A DNA stretch of 46,347 bases from Propionispira raffinosivorans DSM 20765 (GTDB lineage: Bacteria > Bacillota > Negativicutes > Selenomonadales > Selenomonadaceae), in NCBI RefSeq assembly GCF_000381065.1, contig NZ_KB905865.1, positions 9,891 through 56,237 of the forward strand, in the 5' to 3' direction. Shown here piece after piece: positions 17,742 to 27,030 of this stretch. The translations under genes and the position numbers were made by a program. Each line of letters opens with the position of its first letter. The first letter of the stretch is position 1. Under the pieces are notes generated by a model. The model did not search any database. It saw nothing but the letters and a program-made list of their open reading frames with translations, and had not been told where the DNA came from.

Positions 17742-17893
17742 TGAACAATCACTCCCACTTAACCAAAAATGATCATCATTTAATTGGAACGCTTTGCTTA
17801 CTCTTCGTATTTGGGAATATCAATAATTGCAACCCAATATTTCCCGCCCAATGTCAGAGAACAAGTACTCGGTGCTTTATCTGCCACAATAGT
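17742..17893 (+). pseudogene. Unrecognised short ORF fragment
   Basis: GGAGGGG precedes ATG 17742 (MNNHSHLTKNDHHLIGTLCL), and the frame ends after about 50 codons. A second overlapping frame from 17784 continues with hydrophobic residues (VLGALSATIVLL). This may be the frameshifted start of a small membrane protein, cut where the convergent GNAT gene begins at 17898. The family is not recognised. Confidence 0.3.
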
Positions 17894-17897
17894 ACTG

Positions 17898-18323
17898 CTA
17901 AATAAAGTTCATTTCCTCAAGTTCTTTCAATTGATTTTTACGATACATAGCCATTCCTGTTTTCATTTTCCGAAAACCAAGATGCTCATAGAGACTAACC
18001 GTATTGGGATGCGTATAAAGGATAATATTGCACTGACTAACCTGACCTATCAACCGGTTAATAATTTCTTTTCCCAAACCTTTGCCATGATACCCTTCAT
18101 CAAGCGCAATATTATAGATCGCAGCCTGACAAATACCATCTGAAATGGCTCTACCAAACCCAATTAACGTATCCTGATCAAAAACAAAGACAACAGCATA
18201 GCTATTCTGGAATACTTTTTGCTGTGTCACAGCATCCAGATCACTTAATCCAAAATTCGCCAAAAGTTCAGCGACCCGTGTCCAATCGATACATTTAGTA
18301 TGTGTCTGAAAACGATATGTCAT
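17898..18323 (-). CDS. GNAT family N-acetyltransferase
   Basis: A 141-residue GNAT protein with the acetyl-CoA P-loop GYHGKGLGKEIINRL, the preceding beta4 strand YNIALDE and a C-terminal YEHLGFRKMKTGMAMYRK strand. GCGAGGGA precedes the ATG. It is the last gene of the minus-strand island, 68 bases after the first GST-like gene, and may be co-transcribed with it. The substrate is unknown; near a cystine/amino-acid transporter an amino acid amine is plausible. Confidence 0.85.
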   Translation of the reverse strand: MTYRFQTHTKCIDWTRVAELLANFGLSDLDAVTQQKVFQNSYAVVFVFDQDTLIGFGRAISDGICQAAIYNIALDEGYHGKGLGKEIINRLIGQVSQCNIILYTHPNTVSLYEHLGFRKMKTGMAMYRKNQLKELEEMNFI

Positions 18324-18390
18324 TAAAGTCCCTCGCTTTTCCTATGTTTCACCAAATTTATATTTTTTATCAAGTATTAGTAATGAAATT

Positions 18391-19344
18391 TTACTGTCCG
18401 ATTTTTTCTCTGCCATGCTTCGTGTTCCATACCTTTATATCCGGACCTTTTGGAAGTATGCCATAACGATTCCCCTGTATCGTAGATAAATGATAATGTT
18501 TCTTAATACTATCAAAATCAGTCGTTTCGCCAAAACCAGCAGTCTGATATAAATCCCGTGCATAACCCCATAAATTAGGGAATTCAACAAGACGGTTTCT
18601 ATTTACACGAAATCCATTATAATACGCCACGTCAAACCGCGCTAATGTTACATATAATCTCACATCAGAATCTGTAATTTGTCTGCCAAAAAGATATCGC
18701 TGCTCTGCTAAACGTTTTTCCAATTCATCCAGCCGATTAAAAATCGTATCATAAGCCTCTTCATAAGCAACTTGCGATTGGGCAAAACCGGCTCTATAGA
18801 CCCCATTATTCAAATCTCGAAAAATAATATCATTAAGTTTATCAATCTCGTCTCGCAATGACTCAGGATATAAATCAGGTGCTCCTTTCTTATGATACTT
18901 TTTCCATGCCGTTTCCAAATAATTAGTCAACCGAAAGTAATCATTATTAACAATCTTTTTTGTTTTAATATCTACAACTGCTGGGACAGTAGGCCTTCCT
19001 GTATAGTTTGGATCTGCATTATAGTATACTTCACTAATATAATGAATCTTCAGCACCGGATCAATCTCGCCCTCATCCAAGGTAAATGCCCAATCCGTAC
19101 GAGGCAGGTTCGGTCGAATGGGATCTGCAGTTCCTACACTGATTACATCTTCTAGTCCCAGCAGTTTTCTCACAATAATCGCCCGATGAGCCCACGGACA
19201 AACCGGAGACCATAATAAACGGTATCGCCCCGCTTCAACTGGCAATTCTCCCACTTCCTCCCCAAAAGGAATTGAAAATTGATTTTTTTGGCGATTAAAC
19301 GCACCATCTTTTTTCATTTCAACGGATTTTAATGTTAATGCCAT
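18391..19344 (-). CDS. Glutathionyl-hydroquinone reductase-like GST (paralog 1)
   Basis: A 317-residue protein of the ECM4/YqjG family: thioredoxin-like N-terminal domain with the CPWAHR motif (catalytic C49) and an all-helical GST C-terminal domain with GRQITDSDVRLYVTLARFD. Family enzymes reductively remove glutathione from quinol conjugates. Low-GC anaerobes often lack glutathione, so the thiol used here is uncertain. ATG 19344 is chosen for the GAGGG eight bases upstream. It is the first of three paralogs flanking the amino acid transporter; the others are at 21963 and 22992. Confidence 0.85.
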   Translation of the reverse strand: MALTLKSVEMKKDGAFNRQKNQFSIPFGEEVGELPVEAGRYRLLWSPVCPWAHRAIIVRKLLGLEDVISVGTADPIRPNLPRTDWAFTLDEGEIDPVLKIHYISEVYYNADPNYTGRPTVPAVVDIKTKKIVNNDYFRLTNYLETAWKKYHKKGAPDLYPESLRDEIDKLNDIIFRDLNNGVYRAGFAQSQVAYEEAYDTIFNRLDELEKRLAEQRYLFGRQITDSDVRLYVTLARFDVAYYNGFRVNRNRLVEFPNLWGYARDLYQTAGFGETTDFDSIKKHYHLSTIQGNRYGILPKGPDIKVWNTKHGREKIGQ

Positions 19345-19455
19345 TTTTTTACCCTCTTTACTTTTTATAAATTTTTCCATTCTTCTTTTTAACAAAACGT
19401 ACTGTCATATAAAAAAACACCGTATTACTTTGATATATGCTATGAATGACTCTGC

Positions 19456-20214
19456 CTAAATTTGATATTCAGGTTCCGTTGAATAGGCTATTTTAGAAAG
19501 AAATTCTTTTGTTCTTGTATTTTGGGGATTTTCAAAAACTTCTTTTGGTGTTCCATCTTCTATAATTTTTCCATTGTACAAAAACAGAACCCGATTTGCT
19601 ACTTTTTTTACGAAATTCATCTCATGTGAAACCAAAATCATTGTGTTGCCTTCCAATGCGGTTGCTTTTATTGTATCGAGTACTTCACCGACTAATTCAG
19701 GATCTAATGCGGATGTTGGTTCATCAAACAGAAGTAGTTTAGGATTCATCGCCAAAGCACGTGCAATGGCCACACGCTGTTGCTGACCACCCGATAATTG
19801 TTTTGGATAGGAGTCGATCTGTTTTGCTAAACCAACCTTCTCCAACTGAAACTTTGCAATCTCCTCGGCTTCATTTTTCGCCAGTTTCTTGACGACAACT
19901 AAGCCTTCCATCACATTTTCTAAAGCCGTCTTACGACGGAATAAATTAAACTGTTGAAAAACCATAGCGGTATTTTGGCGAAGATTAATTAATTCTTGTT
20001 TTGTCTTTTTTTTCACATCGACTCGTAAACCATCAATTGTTATAGTTCCCTCTTCTGCCTCTTCCAATAAATTTATACATCTTAGAAGTGTTGATTTTCC
20101 AGCTCCCGAAGGACCAATAACAGCTACAACATCACCTTTTTTAATTGTCAGATCAATGTGATCAAGGACCTTATTTTTTTTAAATGTTTTGGATAAATTT
20201 TTAATTTCGATCAT
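19456..20214 (-). CDS. Polar amino acid ABC transporter ATP-binding protein (TcyC/TcyN-like)
   Basis: A 252-residue ABC ATPase: Walker A GPSGAGKST (about 33-41), Q-loop FQQFNLF, signature LSGGQQQR, Walker B LLLFDEPTSALD and H-loop SHE. It belongs to the PAAT (GlnQ/TcyN) group by its overall pattern. With the permease and lipoprotein upstream it forms a complete importer. The surrounding sulfur genes suggest cystine or an S-substituted cysteine as substrate; this is an inference. Confidence 0.9.
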   Translation of the reverse strand: MIEIKNLSKTFKKNKVLDHIDLTIKKGDVVAVIGPSGAGKSTLLRCINLLEEAEEGTITIDGLRVDVKKKTKQELINLRQNTAMVFQQFNLFRRKTALENVMEGLVVVKKLAKNEAEEIAKFQLEKVGLAKQIDSYPKQLSGGQQQRVAIARALAMNPKLLLFDEPTSALDPELVGEVLDTIKATALEGNTMILVSHEMNFVKKVANRVLFLYNGKIIEDGTPKEVFENPQNTRTKEFLSKIAYSTEPEYQI

Positions 20215-20250
20215 AGAAAATCAATGCTCCTTAAAAACATATTCGCACGT

Positions 20251-20952
20251 TCATTCTGGTATTGTTAATTTTCGTTCAATGACTTTTATACTTCGTTCAA
20301 TAATAATGGTCATAACCCAATAAATAATAGCTAATGAAACATAAACTTCAAAATAGCGATAATTAGATCCGGCTAAAATTTTTCCCTGTGCTGTTATTTC
20401 CACAACCGAACAGACAAAAGCCAGTGAAGTACCTTTCAATAAACTAATTAAGGCATTACCTAATGTTGGTAATGCGACGACAAAAGCTTCCGGAATAATA
20501 ATACGATATAAGACTTGAAAAAAAGTCATTCCCAAAGAATACGCTGCTTCAATTTGTCCTTTTTCAATAGATTGAATCGCCGCTCGAATACTTTCCGAAT
20601 TGTACGCTGCTTCATTTAATGAAAAAGTAACTAAAACAAATAACAGTGGGGGAATACTATTTAAATTATAAGTTGTATCATTGTAATAGTTATAATAACG
20701 CAAAAAAATAGGGATGCCATAATACGTAAGATATAACTGCACCAACAATGGAGTCCCTCTTGTAAAAGAGACAAAAACTGCTGTAAGCTGCGTTAAAAAT
20801 GTTATACCTTTTACTTTAATGATAGCTAAAATAAACCCGAGAAGTAATCCAATAACCATGGATAAAATAGTGATTTCTAGCGTAACCGGTAAATATAGCA
20901 ACAAACTTGGTATTTGCGTAAACACGAGTTTGATATCGAAAATATTGGGCAT
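20251..20952 (-). CDS. Polar amino acid ABC transporter permease (TcyB/TcyL-like)
   Basis: A 233-residue membrane protein with about five transmembrane helices, the PAAT permease core FTRGTPLLVQLYLTYYG and the EAA loop EAAYSLGMTFFQVLYRIIIPEA (given here as EAAYSLGM...IIIPEA). ATG 20952 has AAGGAGG upstream; the frame extends 24 codons further without a site. It lies downstream of the substrate-binding gene, separated by a hairpin. Confidence 0.9.
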   Translation of the reverse strand: MPNIFDIKLVFTQIPSLLLYLPVTLEITILSMVIGLLLGFILAIIKVKGITFLTQLTAVFVSFTRGTPLLVQLYLTYYGIPIFLRYYNYYNDTTYNLNSIPPLLFVLVTFSLNEAAYNSESIRAAIQSIEKGQIEAAYSLGMTFFQVLYRIIIPEAFVVALPTLGNALISLLKGTSLAFVCSVVEITAQGKILAGSNYRYFEVYVSLAIIYWVMTIIIERSIKVIERKLTIPE

Positions 20953-21017
20953 GTAATAAATCCTCCTTAACGAATAACCCTTCACAAATCTGAGGTCAGC
21001 CCCATCTATGATAAAGA

Positions 21018-21062
21018 ACGGCAATCTCTACTACCCTCTTGATAGTAAATCGAGATTGCCGT
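21018..21062 (-). promoter_or_regulatory. Intercistronic hairpin between binding-protein and permease genes
   Basis: ACGGCAATCTC (21018-21028) pairs with GAGATTGCCGT (21052-21062). No T-run follows on the minus strand. Such hairpins after a substrate-binding gene usually stabilise the upstream message and raise binding protein over membrane components. Confidence 0.6.
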
Positions 21063-21088
21063 AACTTGCTTTACATTAAGCAAAAAAA

Positions 21089-21946
21089 TCATTTAGGTGC
21101 ATAATCATTATGAAAGTATTTTTGACTAATTTTTGTAATCGTACCATCCGCTATAACTTCTGCTAATGCTTGATTAATATCTTTTTCTAACTGTTCACCA
21201 TCTTTCCCTTTGCTGATTAATAGATAACTATATGGTGCACCAATTAAATCCGACTCTTCCGCTGTTAAAGAAATCGTTTTTAATTTGAGCCCATAATCTT
21301 TAATGTAATTTTCCAACATAGCAGCATCAATAAGCTGAAAATCATATTTTCCACTTTCTACATTTTGCAAAATAGGCAGTAAATCTGCTTCTGTATAGTT
21401 TAATAAGACAGTTTGGCTGGTATGTTCTTTATTATAATTTTCTAGAGCGGTCGTATAGTTTGTTCCTGCACTAACTTCAGTTGTTTTTCCCTGAAGATCT
21501 TTAAAGGAATTTATACTTTTATTGTCAGCAGCTACTGCAATAACATATTGGTTTTTAAATATTGGCTTTGAATAAATATATTTTTCTTTGCGCTCCTTGT
21601 TCATAGCAAAATTATTAGCCCCGATTTGATAGCGATCCGAATCTAATCCCGCAAAGATCGAAGGAAATTCCGTTTTTTCAAAGGAAAGTTCATATTGAGG
21701 AAGTTTTTCAAAGATGGCTTTAACGGTCTCTATATCATACCCTGTTATTTCATTATTTTCATTTACATAACTAAAAGGTTTAGGTTGCCCGCCCGTTGCC
21801 ACAACAATTTTTTTCCTCGCAGAACCATCCTTATTTCCCGAAGAAGCTGCTTGGTCTGAGCCACAACCAGCAGCTAATATAATTCCTACCAATAAAAGGC
21901 TTATAGCTGCGAATAGTTTACGCTGTATTTTATATCTAATTTTCAT
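21089..21946 (-). CDS. Amino acid ABC transporter substrate-binding lipoprotein (TcyJ/TcyA-like)
   Basis: A 285-residue family-3 solute-binding protein. It has a lipoprotein signal with lipobox LAAGC and lipidated C28, then FSYVNENNEITGYDIETVKAI (the entry motif around GYDIE), and RYQIGANNFAMNKERKEKY typical of cystine/polar amino acid binders (shown in part). It is anchored outside the membrane. The gene is 16 bases after GST paralog 2. Similarity in style to TcyJ/TcyK and the context suggest cystine or related thioether amino acids. Confidence 0.88.
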   Translation of the reverse strand: MKIRYKIQRKLFAAISLLLVGIILAAGCGSDQAASSGNKDGSARKKIVVATGGQPKPFSYVNENNEITGYDIETVKAIFEKLPQYELSFEKTEFPSIFAGLDSDRYQIGANNFAMNKERKEKYIYSKPIFKNQYVIAVAADNKSINSFKDLQGKTTEVSAGTNYTTALENYNKEHTSQTVLLNYTEADLLPILQNVESGKYDFQLIDAAMLENYIKDYGLKLKTISLTAEESDLIGAPYSYLLISKGKDGEQLEKDINQALAEVIADGTITKISQKYFHNDYAPK

Positions 21947-21962
21947 TTATAGATCCCCTTAT

Positions 21963-22979
21963 TTATTTTTTATTTTTGGATATTAAAAATTTATGATCCG
22001 GGTCTTTACTTAGTCGTGCTCGATCATGTGGTTCTCCCCACAACGCAGCAAAATCAATTTGATTCCAAAAGCGAGTATTGTAATCTACAAAAATAGTATT
22101 CGTATTTCCCGTCTGCTTTGCCAAATCTTTAAAATATGTATTATTTTTAAAGGCTGGAATTTGATACAAGTCGCGCGCATAGCCCCAAATATTTTTAAAA
22201 TCCACAATACGATTTCGAACTGGTCCCAAATGTCTGTAATAAGAAATATCAAATCTTGCCAACGTGACAAAGAAACGCACATCACTATCTGAGACATAAT
22301 CCCCAAACAAAAAGCGGTTTTTCCCTAGACGTTTTTCAAGTTCATCTAAGCCCTTATAAAAATGATTGAATGCATCATTGTAAGCGCCGATCGTTTGTGC
22401 AAAAGCCGCTTTATAAACCCCATTATTGATGTTGTGAAAAAGCCATTCATTGAACTTATCTATCTCACTTCGCAATGTTTCAGGATATAAATCAGGTGCA
22501 TTTTCTTTATGAAATTCTGCAAAATCAACTTCAAAATAATTGGTTAACTTATGATAATCATTGTTAATTACTTTTTTTGTTTTACTATCCACTAAGGCAG
22601 GAACTGTTGCACGACCTTTATATTCCGGATCTGCATTTGCATACAGTTCACTCAAAAACTCGACATCTAAAATTGGGTCTTTATGCTTCTCGTCATAGCA
22701 AAATTCCCAGCCTAAATCAACAGTTCGTTCTGTTCTACCGACTAAATTTACACTTATAGCATCGATTCCCAATAATTCTCTAACGATAGCGGCTCTATTT
22801 GACCAGTTACATCCCTTTGCCCAAATCAAACGATATCGGTTAGCTTCAACCGGGTTTTCATTTTCCTGCGGCCCAAATTTAGCCGTAAAGTGATTATTTT
22901 GTCTTACAAAAGCTCCATTCGCATCAATTTCATTTTCTGTCTCTTTCGGACGTGGTCTAGCTATATCATGATTTGGCAT
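21963..22979 (-). CDS. Glutathionyl-hydroquinone reductase-like GST with variant active site (paralog 2)
   Basis: A 338-residue ECM4/YqjG-family protein, the most divergent of three. The usual CPWAHR motif is replaced by CNWSNR (C57), and the helical domain has GDYVSDSDVRFFVTLARFD. Cys is kept, but Pro and the Ala-His are lost, so substrate or thiol partner may differ. GGGAGG precedes the ATG, and the gene follows paralog 3 by 12 bases. It may form a heteromer with a paralog or act on its own substrate; neither can be read from the sequence. Confidence 0.82.
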   Translation of the reverse strand: MPNHDIARPRPKETENEIDANGAFVRQNNHFTAKFGPQENENPVEANRYRLIWAKGCNWSNRAAIVRELLGIDAISVNLVGRTERTVDLGWEFCYDEKHKDPILDVEFLSELYANADPEYKGRATVPALVDSKTKKVINNDYHKLTNYFEVDFAEFHKENAPDLYPETLRSEIDKFNEWLFHNINNGVYKAAFAQTIGAYNDAFNHFYKGLDELEKRLGKNRFLFGDYVSDSDVRFFVTLARFDISYYRHLGPVRNRIVDFKNIWGYARDLYQIPAFKNNTYFKDLAKQTGNTNTIFVDYNTRFWNQIDFAALWGEPHDRARLSKDPDHKFLISKNKK

Positions 22980-22991
22980 ATGATGACCTCC

Positions 22992-23999
22992 CTATTTATT
23001 TAACGTTTCTCTATGATGCGGTTGTGACCAAATAGACAAATCCGGACCTTTCGCTAAAATCTGATAAGGATTTTCCGCATGATTTCCTAAATGATAACCT
23101 CTTTTTATGGCAGCAAAATCTGTTGTGTCACCAAAGCCAGGCGTTTGGTATAAATCTCTTGCATAACCCCATAAATTCGGGAAATCAATCAACCGATTTC
23201 GATTCGTTCGAAATACCATATAATATGCTATATCAAAACGAGCTAAGGTAACATATAAACGAATGTCAGAATCCGTAATCTGATTTCCAAATAAATATCG
23301 TTGCTTACTTAACCTTTGTTCTAATTGATCAAGTCGTGCAAACAAAGCATCATACGCTTTTTCATAAGCTGTTTGAGATTGGGCGAAACCTGCTTTATAT
23401 ACGCCATTATTTACATCATTAAAAATGATATCATTGAGCTTATCAATTTCACTCCGTAATTCAACCGGATACAAGTCCGGTGCATCTTTTTTTTGAAATT
23501 TTTTCCAAGCAAGCTCCCAGTAATTTGTTAATTTAAAATAATCATTATTAACCACTTTACCCGTTTTTACATCAACAACGGTTGGTACGGTTGCACGTCC
23601 TGTATAATTTGGTTCAGTTTTTTCATAAATTTCCGGTAAATAGCGAATTCCCAAAACTGGATCTACGCCGCCTGCATCTAAAGAAAACTCCCACCCCTTA
23701 TCCGTGCGAACCGGATTTGCGGTTCCAATACTAATAACATCTTGCAATCCTAATAAATGAATAGCAATGATTTGGCGATGTGCCCACGGACAAATCGGTG
23801 CCCAAAGCAATCTATAGCGATTTGCTTCTATAGGCAAATCATTTTCGCCATCGCCAAATGGAGTCGTAAAGTAATTATTTTGTCTTACAAAAGCTCCAGC
23901 TTCACTAATTTCATGTATATCCTCTGACGTAGCAATTTTAGGTTCAAAATTTTTTATCGCTGCATCTGTCAAAAGGACTGTTTCTTTTTTCGTCGTCAT
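22992..23999 (-). CDS. Glutathionyl-hydroquinone reductase-like GST (paralog 3)
   Basis: A 335-residue ECM4/YqjG-family protein with CPWAHR (C70) and the C-terminal GNQITDSDIRLYVTLARFD segment, close to paralog 1 over its whole length. GGAGG lies eight bases before the ATG. It is 14 bases downstream of the GNAT gene that heads this transcription unit. Expected chemistry is reductive thiol-dependent removal of a thioether or quinol adduct. Confidence 0.85.
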   Translation of the reverse strand: MTTKKETVLLTDAAIKNFEPKIATSEDIHEISEAGAFVRQNNYFTTPFGDGENDLPIEANRYRLLWAPICPWAHRQIIAIHLLGLQDVISIGTANPVRTDKGWEFSLDAGGVDPVLGIRYLPEIYEKTEPNYTGRATVPTVVDVKTGKVVNNDYFKLTNYWELAWKKFQKKDAPDLYPVELRSEIDKLNDIIFNDVNNGVYKAGFAQSQTAYEKAYDALFARLDQLEQRLSKQRYLFGNQITDSDIRLYVTLARFDIAYYMVFRTNRNRLIDFPNLWGYARDLYQTPGFGDTTDFAAIKRGYHLGNHAENPYQILAKGPDLSIWSQPHHRETLNK

Positions 24000-24013
24000 A
24001 AAAAGGCCTCCAT

Positions 24014-24442
24014 TTATAAAATTTTCTCCGTATATACAATTGGAATACTCGACTGTAATTGTATATCTGGATGAACTATATAATCTAAACTTTCATAAAA
24101 TCCCTGCGCTTGAACTTGACTCGTAATAATAATTTTTTTCACACCATATTCTTTCGCCCATACCTCCATTGCCTGAATGAGTATACGACCAACACCTTTT
24201 CCTTGATAATCTTGTACAACACAAACTCGTTCTATCTTTGCTGTGTTGTCATCCACAAGCTGTAATCTTGCCGTCGCGATTGGTTCTTTGTCATCCAGTA
24301 AAAGTAGATACTTCGCCTTTTCACCATCTTTTTCATCAAACTCTAACTTCAATGGAATATTTTGTCCTTTTACAAAAACGTTAATGCGAATATAATATAC
24401 AGCTGCTCTTTGCCACGTTTCTTCTACACGTACAATTTCCAA
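24014..24442 (-). CDS. GNAT family N-acyltransferase heading the GST/transporter operon
   Basis: A 142-residue GNAT enzyme with the P-loop DYQGKGVGRILI. It starts at a TTG with GGAGGA about six bases upstream. It is the first gene after a leader with antiterminator-like hairpin and terminator (24513-24573). In Bacillus subtilis, GNAT enzymes in ytm/yxe operons acetylate S-modified cysteine before C-S cleavage, and in Geobacillus a GNAT succinylates D-amino acids next to N-succinylamino acid racemase. Both roles fit the neighbours, so the acyl donor and acceptor remain open. Confidence 0.85.
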   Translation of the reverse strand: MEIVRVEETWQRAAVYYIRINVFVKGQNIPLKLEFDEKDGEKAKYLLLLDDKEPIATARLQLVDDNTAKIERVCVVQDYQGKGVGRILIQAMEVWAKEYGVKKIIITSQVQAQGFYESLDYIVHPDIQLQSSIPIVYTEKIL

Positions 24443-24512
24443 ATAAATTCCTCCAGTTATATGTCCAAGATAAAATAAAACCTTGTAGTACTTACCGTTT
24501 CACCCTTGATAT

Positions 24513-24562
24513 AAAAAAAACAGAGACGTAAAAGGATTCATATCCTTCACGCCTCTGTTTTT
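24513..24562 (-). terminator. Leader terminator of the GNAT/GST/transporter unit
   Basis: On the minus strand AACAGAGGCGT, then AAGGAT, pair with ATCCTT and ACGTCTCTGTT around a four-base loop with few mismatches, followed by eight T residues. It lies between the preceding M20 gene stop (24628) and the GNAT start. Its 5' arm overlaps the shared hairpin motif at 24549-24573, as in three other leaders. Confidence 0.8.
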
Positions 24563-24573
24563 TCAGTCAGCAT
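24549..24573 (-). promoter_or_regulatory. Shared antiterminator-like hairpin, copy in GNAT leader
   Basis: Minus strand: outer stem ATGC/GCGT, internal loop TGA opposite AG, inner stem CTG/CAG, loop of six A. The 3' half is also the 5' arm of the terminator, so the two structures exclude each other. Same design as at 33432, 36175 and 41893. Confidence 0.65.
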
Positions 24574-24627
24574 TGATTTTCATTATCATATCATGTTTTC
24601 ATAGAATCATCAATATATTCGCTACTA

Positions 24628-25800
24628 TCATTGATATAAATTTACCTCATCTAAGTTAAATACTGCTAGTGTAAGCAGCTTAGCACGCTCATATAAAGAC
24701 TCTACAACTGCATATTCTTCTTTACTATGATTTCTTTCTCCTTTTACCCCCATACCACAAACTGTTGGTATGCCGCTTGAAACAGCATATGCTGAATCGG
24801 ATGCTCCACCGACTTTTCGTGCCTTTAGAGGGCCTAAGTTGTTTTCTCTTGCTGTTGCTTGAACGAATCTAAATAATTGTTCTACACCAGGTGTTGTATC
24901 CATTGGTTTAAGACAAGCACCTAAACTTAATTGTGTATGTGTACCTTCTATATAGGTTTGTTCAGCAATAGCTTGTAGTTGTTTCGAAAACACCGCTATA
25001 TCGGATTCCTTACCAAAGCGCACATCAATTTTTATTTTTGCGTAATCCGGTGTAGAGTTGGGCACCGTGCCACCTTCAATTGTTCCTACATTAAATGAAA
25101 TAGCCGCTTGCTTATCCGTAAGCTTTTCAATTTCCAGTAACTTATGTGCGATCTCTACTATAGCACTGCGCCCAATTTCCGGATTATTTCCAACATGAGC
25201 TGCTACCCCAAAAGTTTCCATAGTAAAAGAAGCTACACCCTTACGACCAATAATGATTGCATCATCCACAAAACCTGTTTCACAATTAAATACGGCTCGT
25301 GCACCAATAAATTCTCGTTGCAGCACGGTAGCAGCATCCGATTTTTGGTGTCCATTTTCTTCATCGCCAGCTAAAATTATTTTGAAAGAAGAACTGTTAT
25401 ATCCAATTGCCTGCAAAGCTTTAATTGCATATAAAATAATGACAATACCGCCCTTCATATCCAAAACACCTGGTCCAAAAGCCTTTCCATCCGTAATGGT
25501 AAAAGGTCTTTTTCCAACAGTTCCTTTTTTAAAAACGGTATCACTATGCCCTAAAAAAACAATCGGTGCACCTTTTCGGTCATGCCTAATCTCAGCCAAC
25601 AGCAGATTGCCAGCCTGATCGTAATGAACGTACTGAACCTCGGCGCCTAAATTTTCTAAAATCTCACCTATTTTAATTTGTAACAGATCAATTCCGACCT
25701 TATCATCATTGCCACTATCGTGATTAACTAATTCTTGCCACAAGGATAACATTTCACTTTTATGTGCATCAATAAAAGCCAGCAGCTTCTTTTTTTCCAT
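24628..25800 (-). CDS. M20 family metallopeptidase (carboxypeptidase G2/desuccinylase-like)
   Basis: A 390-residue two-domain, di-zinc hydrolase. It has the GHSDTVF metal motif, GPGVLDMKGG with the bridging Asp, GDEENGH where the general-base Glu pair sits, and a dimerisation domain with TFGVAAHVGNNPE. The nearest style is glutamate carboxypeptidase (CPG2). GGAGGAGG precedes the ATG. It lies 29 bases after the NSAR-type gene, so hydrolysis of N-succinyl- or other N-acyl-L-amino acids is the likely role. Confidence 0.85.
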   Translation of the reverse strand: MEKKKLLAFIDAHKSEMLSLWQELVNHDSGNDDKVGIDLLQIKIGEILENLGAEVQYVHYDQAGNLLLAEIRHDRKGAPIVFLGHSDTVFKKGTVGKRPFTITDGKAFGPGVLDMKGGIVIILYAIKALQAIGYNSSSFKIILAGDEENGHQKSDAATVLQREFIGARAVFNCETGFVDDAIIIGRKGVASFTMETFGVAAHVGNNPEIGRSAIVEIAHKLLEIEKLTDKQAAISFNVGTIEGGTVPNSTPDYAKIKIDVRFGKESDIAVFSKQLQAIAEQTYIEGTHTQLSLGACLKPMDTTPGVEQLFRFVQATARENNLGPLKARKVGGASDSAYAVSSGIPTVCGMGVKGERNHSKEEYAVVESLYERAKLLTLAVFNLDEVNLYQ

Positions 25801-25829
25801 TAAAATCAGCCTCCTCCCGCAAACTGCAA

Positions 25830-26942
25830 CTACCGCAAAAATTCTTTTTTCTCAAAAGTAAAAGAATCTAATAAAGTTTGAACCGGCTCAATTCCAATTC
25901 CAATTTCTAACGGTACTTTTATCATCGCTTTTTTATTAATCGTTACAGGCGCACTCATAAAATCATTTGCATAATAACGGTTAGATGCTGGCACATCACC
26001 AGGGAATTTATAATTAGGCAGGGAAGCTATGGCAATATTATGGGCCCGCGCGATCCCCGCATCGAGCATTCCGCCACACCATACAGGGATATTATTTTCC
26101 TGACATAAGTCATGTATTTTTTTTGCCTCCGTAAGACCGCCGACACGGGCAACTTTAATATTTATTGTTTTCATACTACCAAGTTCAATAGCTTTCCTAG
26201 CATCTTCAACAGATTCAATACTCTCATCCAAACAAATTTTTGTTCGCAATTCTTTTTGCAGCTTTGCATGATCAATAATATCATCATTTGCCAGTGGCTG
26301 TTCAATCATAAGTAAATTCAAGTCATCTATTTGTTTAAACAAATCCATATCCGCAAGAGTATATGCCGAATTGGCATCTGCCATCAACGTAATATCACCA
26401 AATTCTTTACGCACCACAGATAGATAGTGCAGATCTTTTGCTGGTTTTATTTTCACCTTAATCCGTCGGTAACCTTCATTTATATATCTATCTACCATAT
26501 ATAAAAGTTCATCTGGATTTTTTTGAATTCCTAAGCTGACACCAGTTTCAATCTCACTTCTCGTTCCCCCTAGTGCTTTTGCAAGAGAAATGTTATTCTC
26601 TTTTGCATACAAATCCCAAAGAGCGCAGTCTATTGCTGCTTTTGCCATTTTATTACGGCGAATCCATTTAAAATCATCTTGTATTTTTTCTGGACATGAA
26701 ATATCTTGATTACTAAAAAGAATCGGAATTAAAAATTTTTCGATATTAGCCCAAGCAGTGTCTGTTGTTTCTTCACTGTACCACGGTGCTGCCAATGCCG
26801 AACATTCACCATACCCAATGTGATCTTTGGAATGAATTTCGACAACAATAAATTTTTTCGTTTTCATAGCAGCAAAACTAGTTTCAAAAGAAACCTTTAA
26901 TGCCATTTCCATTTTTCGTAATACGATTTTCTTTATTTTCAT
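25830..26942 (-). CDS. N-succinylamino acid racemase / o-succinylbenzoate synthase family
   Basis: A 370-residue enolase-superfamily enzyme. Catalytic lysines lie in KVKIKP (KxK). Metal ligands lie in DANSAYT, IEQPL and LDES. The second base lies in NIKVARVGG, and the NSAR/OSBS hallmark CGGMLDAGIARAHN is followed by FPGDVPASNRYY. OSBS (MenC) makes a menaquinone precursor, but no other men gene is present; the M20 hydrolase downstream, a GNAT enzyme nearby and a MetQ-type protein upstream fit the Geobacillus-style NSAR pathway that turns D- into L-amino acids. ATG 26942 follows GAGGTTG. Confidence 0.85.
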   Translation of the reverse strand: MKIKKIVLRKMEMALKVSFETSFAAMKTKKFIVVEIHSKDHIGYGECSALAAPWYSEETTDTAWANIEKFLIPILFSNQDISCPEKIQDDFKWIRRNKMAKAAIDCALWDLYAKENNISLAKALGGTRSEIETGVSLGIQKNPDELLYMVDRYINEGYRRIKVKIKPAKDLHYLSVVRKEFGDITLMADANSAYTLADMDLFKQIDDLNLLMIEQPLANDDIIDHAKLQKELRTKICLDESIESVEDARKAIELGSMKTINIKVARVGGLTEAKKIHDLCQENNIPVWCGGMLDAGIARAHNIAIASLPNYKFPGDVPASNRYYANDFMSAPVTINKKAMIKVPLEIGIGIEPVQTLLDSFTFEKKEFLR

Positions 26943-27030
26943 TGTTTCAACCTCAAAATCTAAAATCAAATCTACTCACAGTAAACAAAGCAAAAGCAAT
27001 ACTTTTTCGTTTTTTTTAGACTGCCCATGA

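Noticed and set aside
25830..26942. menC of a menaquinone operon
   Set aside because: No other menaquinone gene is near, and the neighbours are an M20 hydrolase and a MetQ protein; kept only as an alternative.
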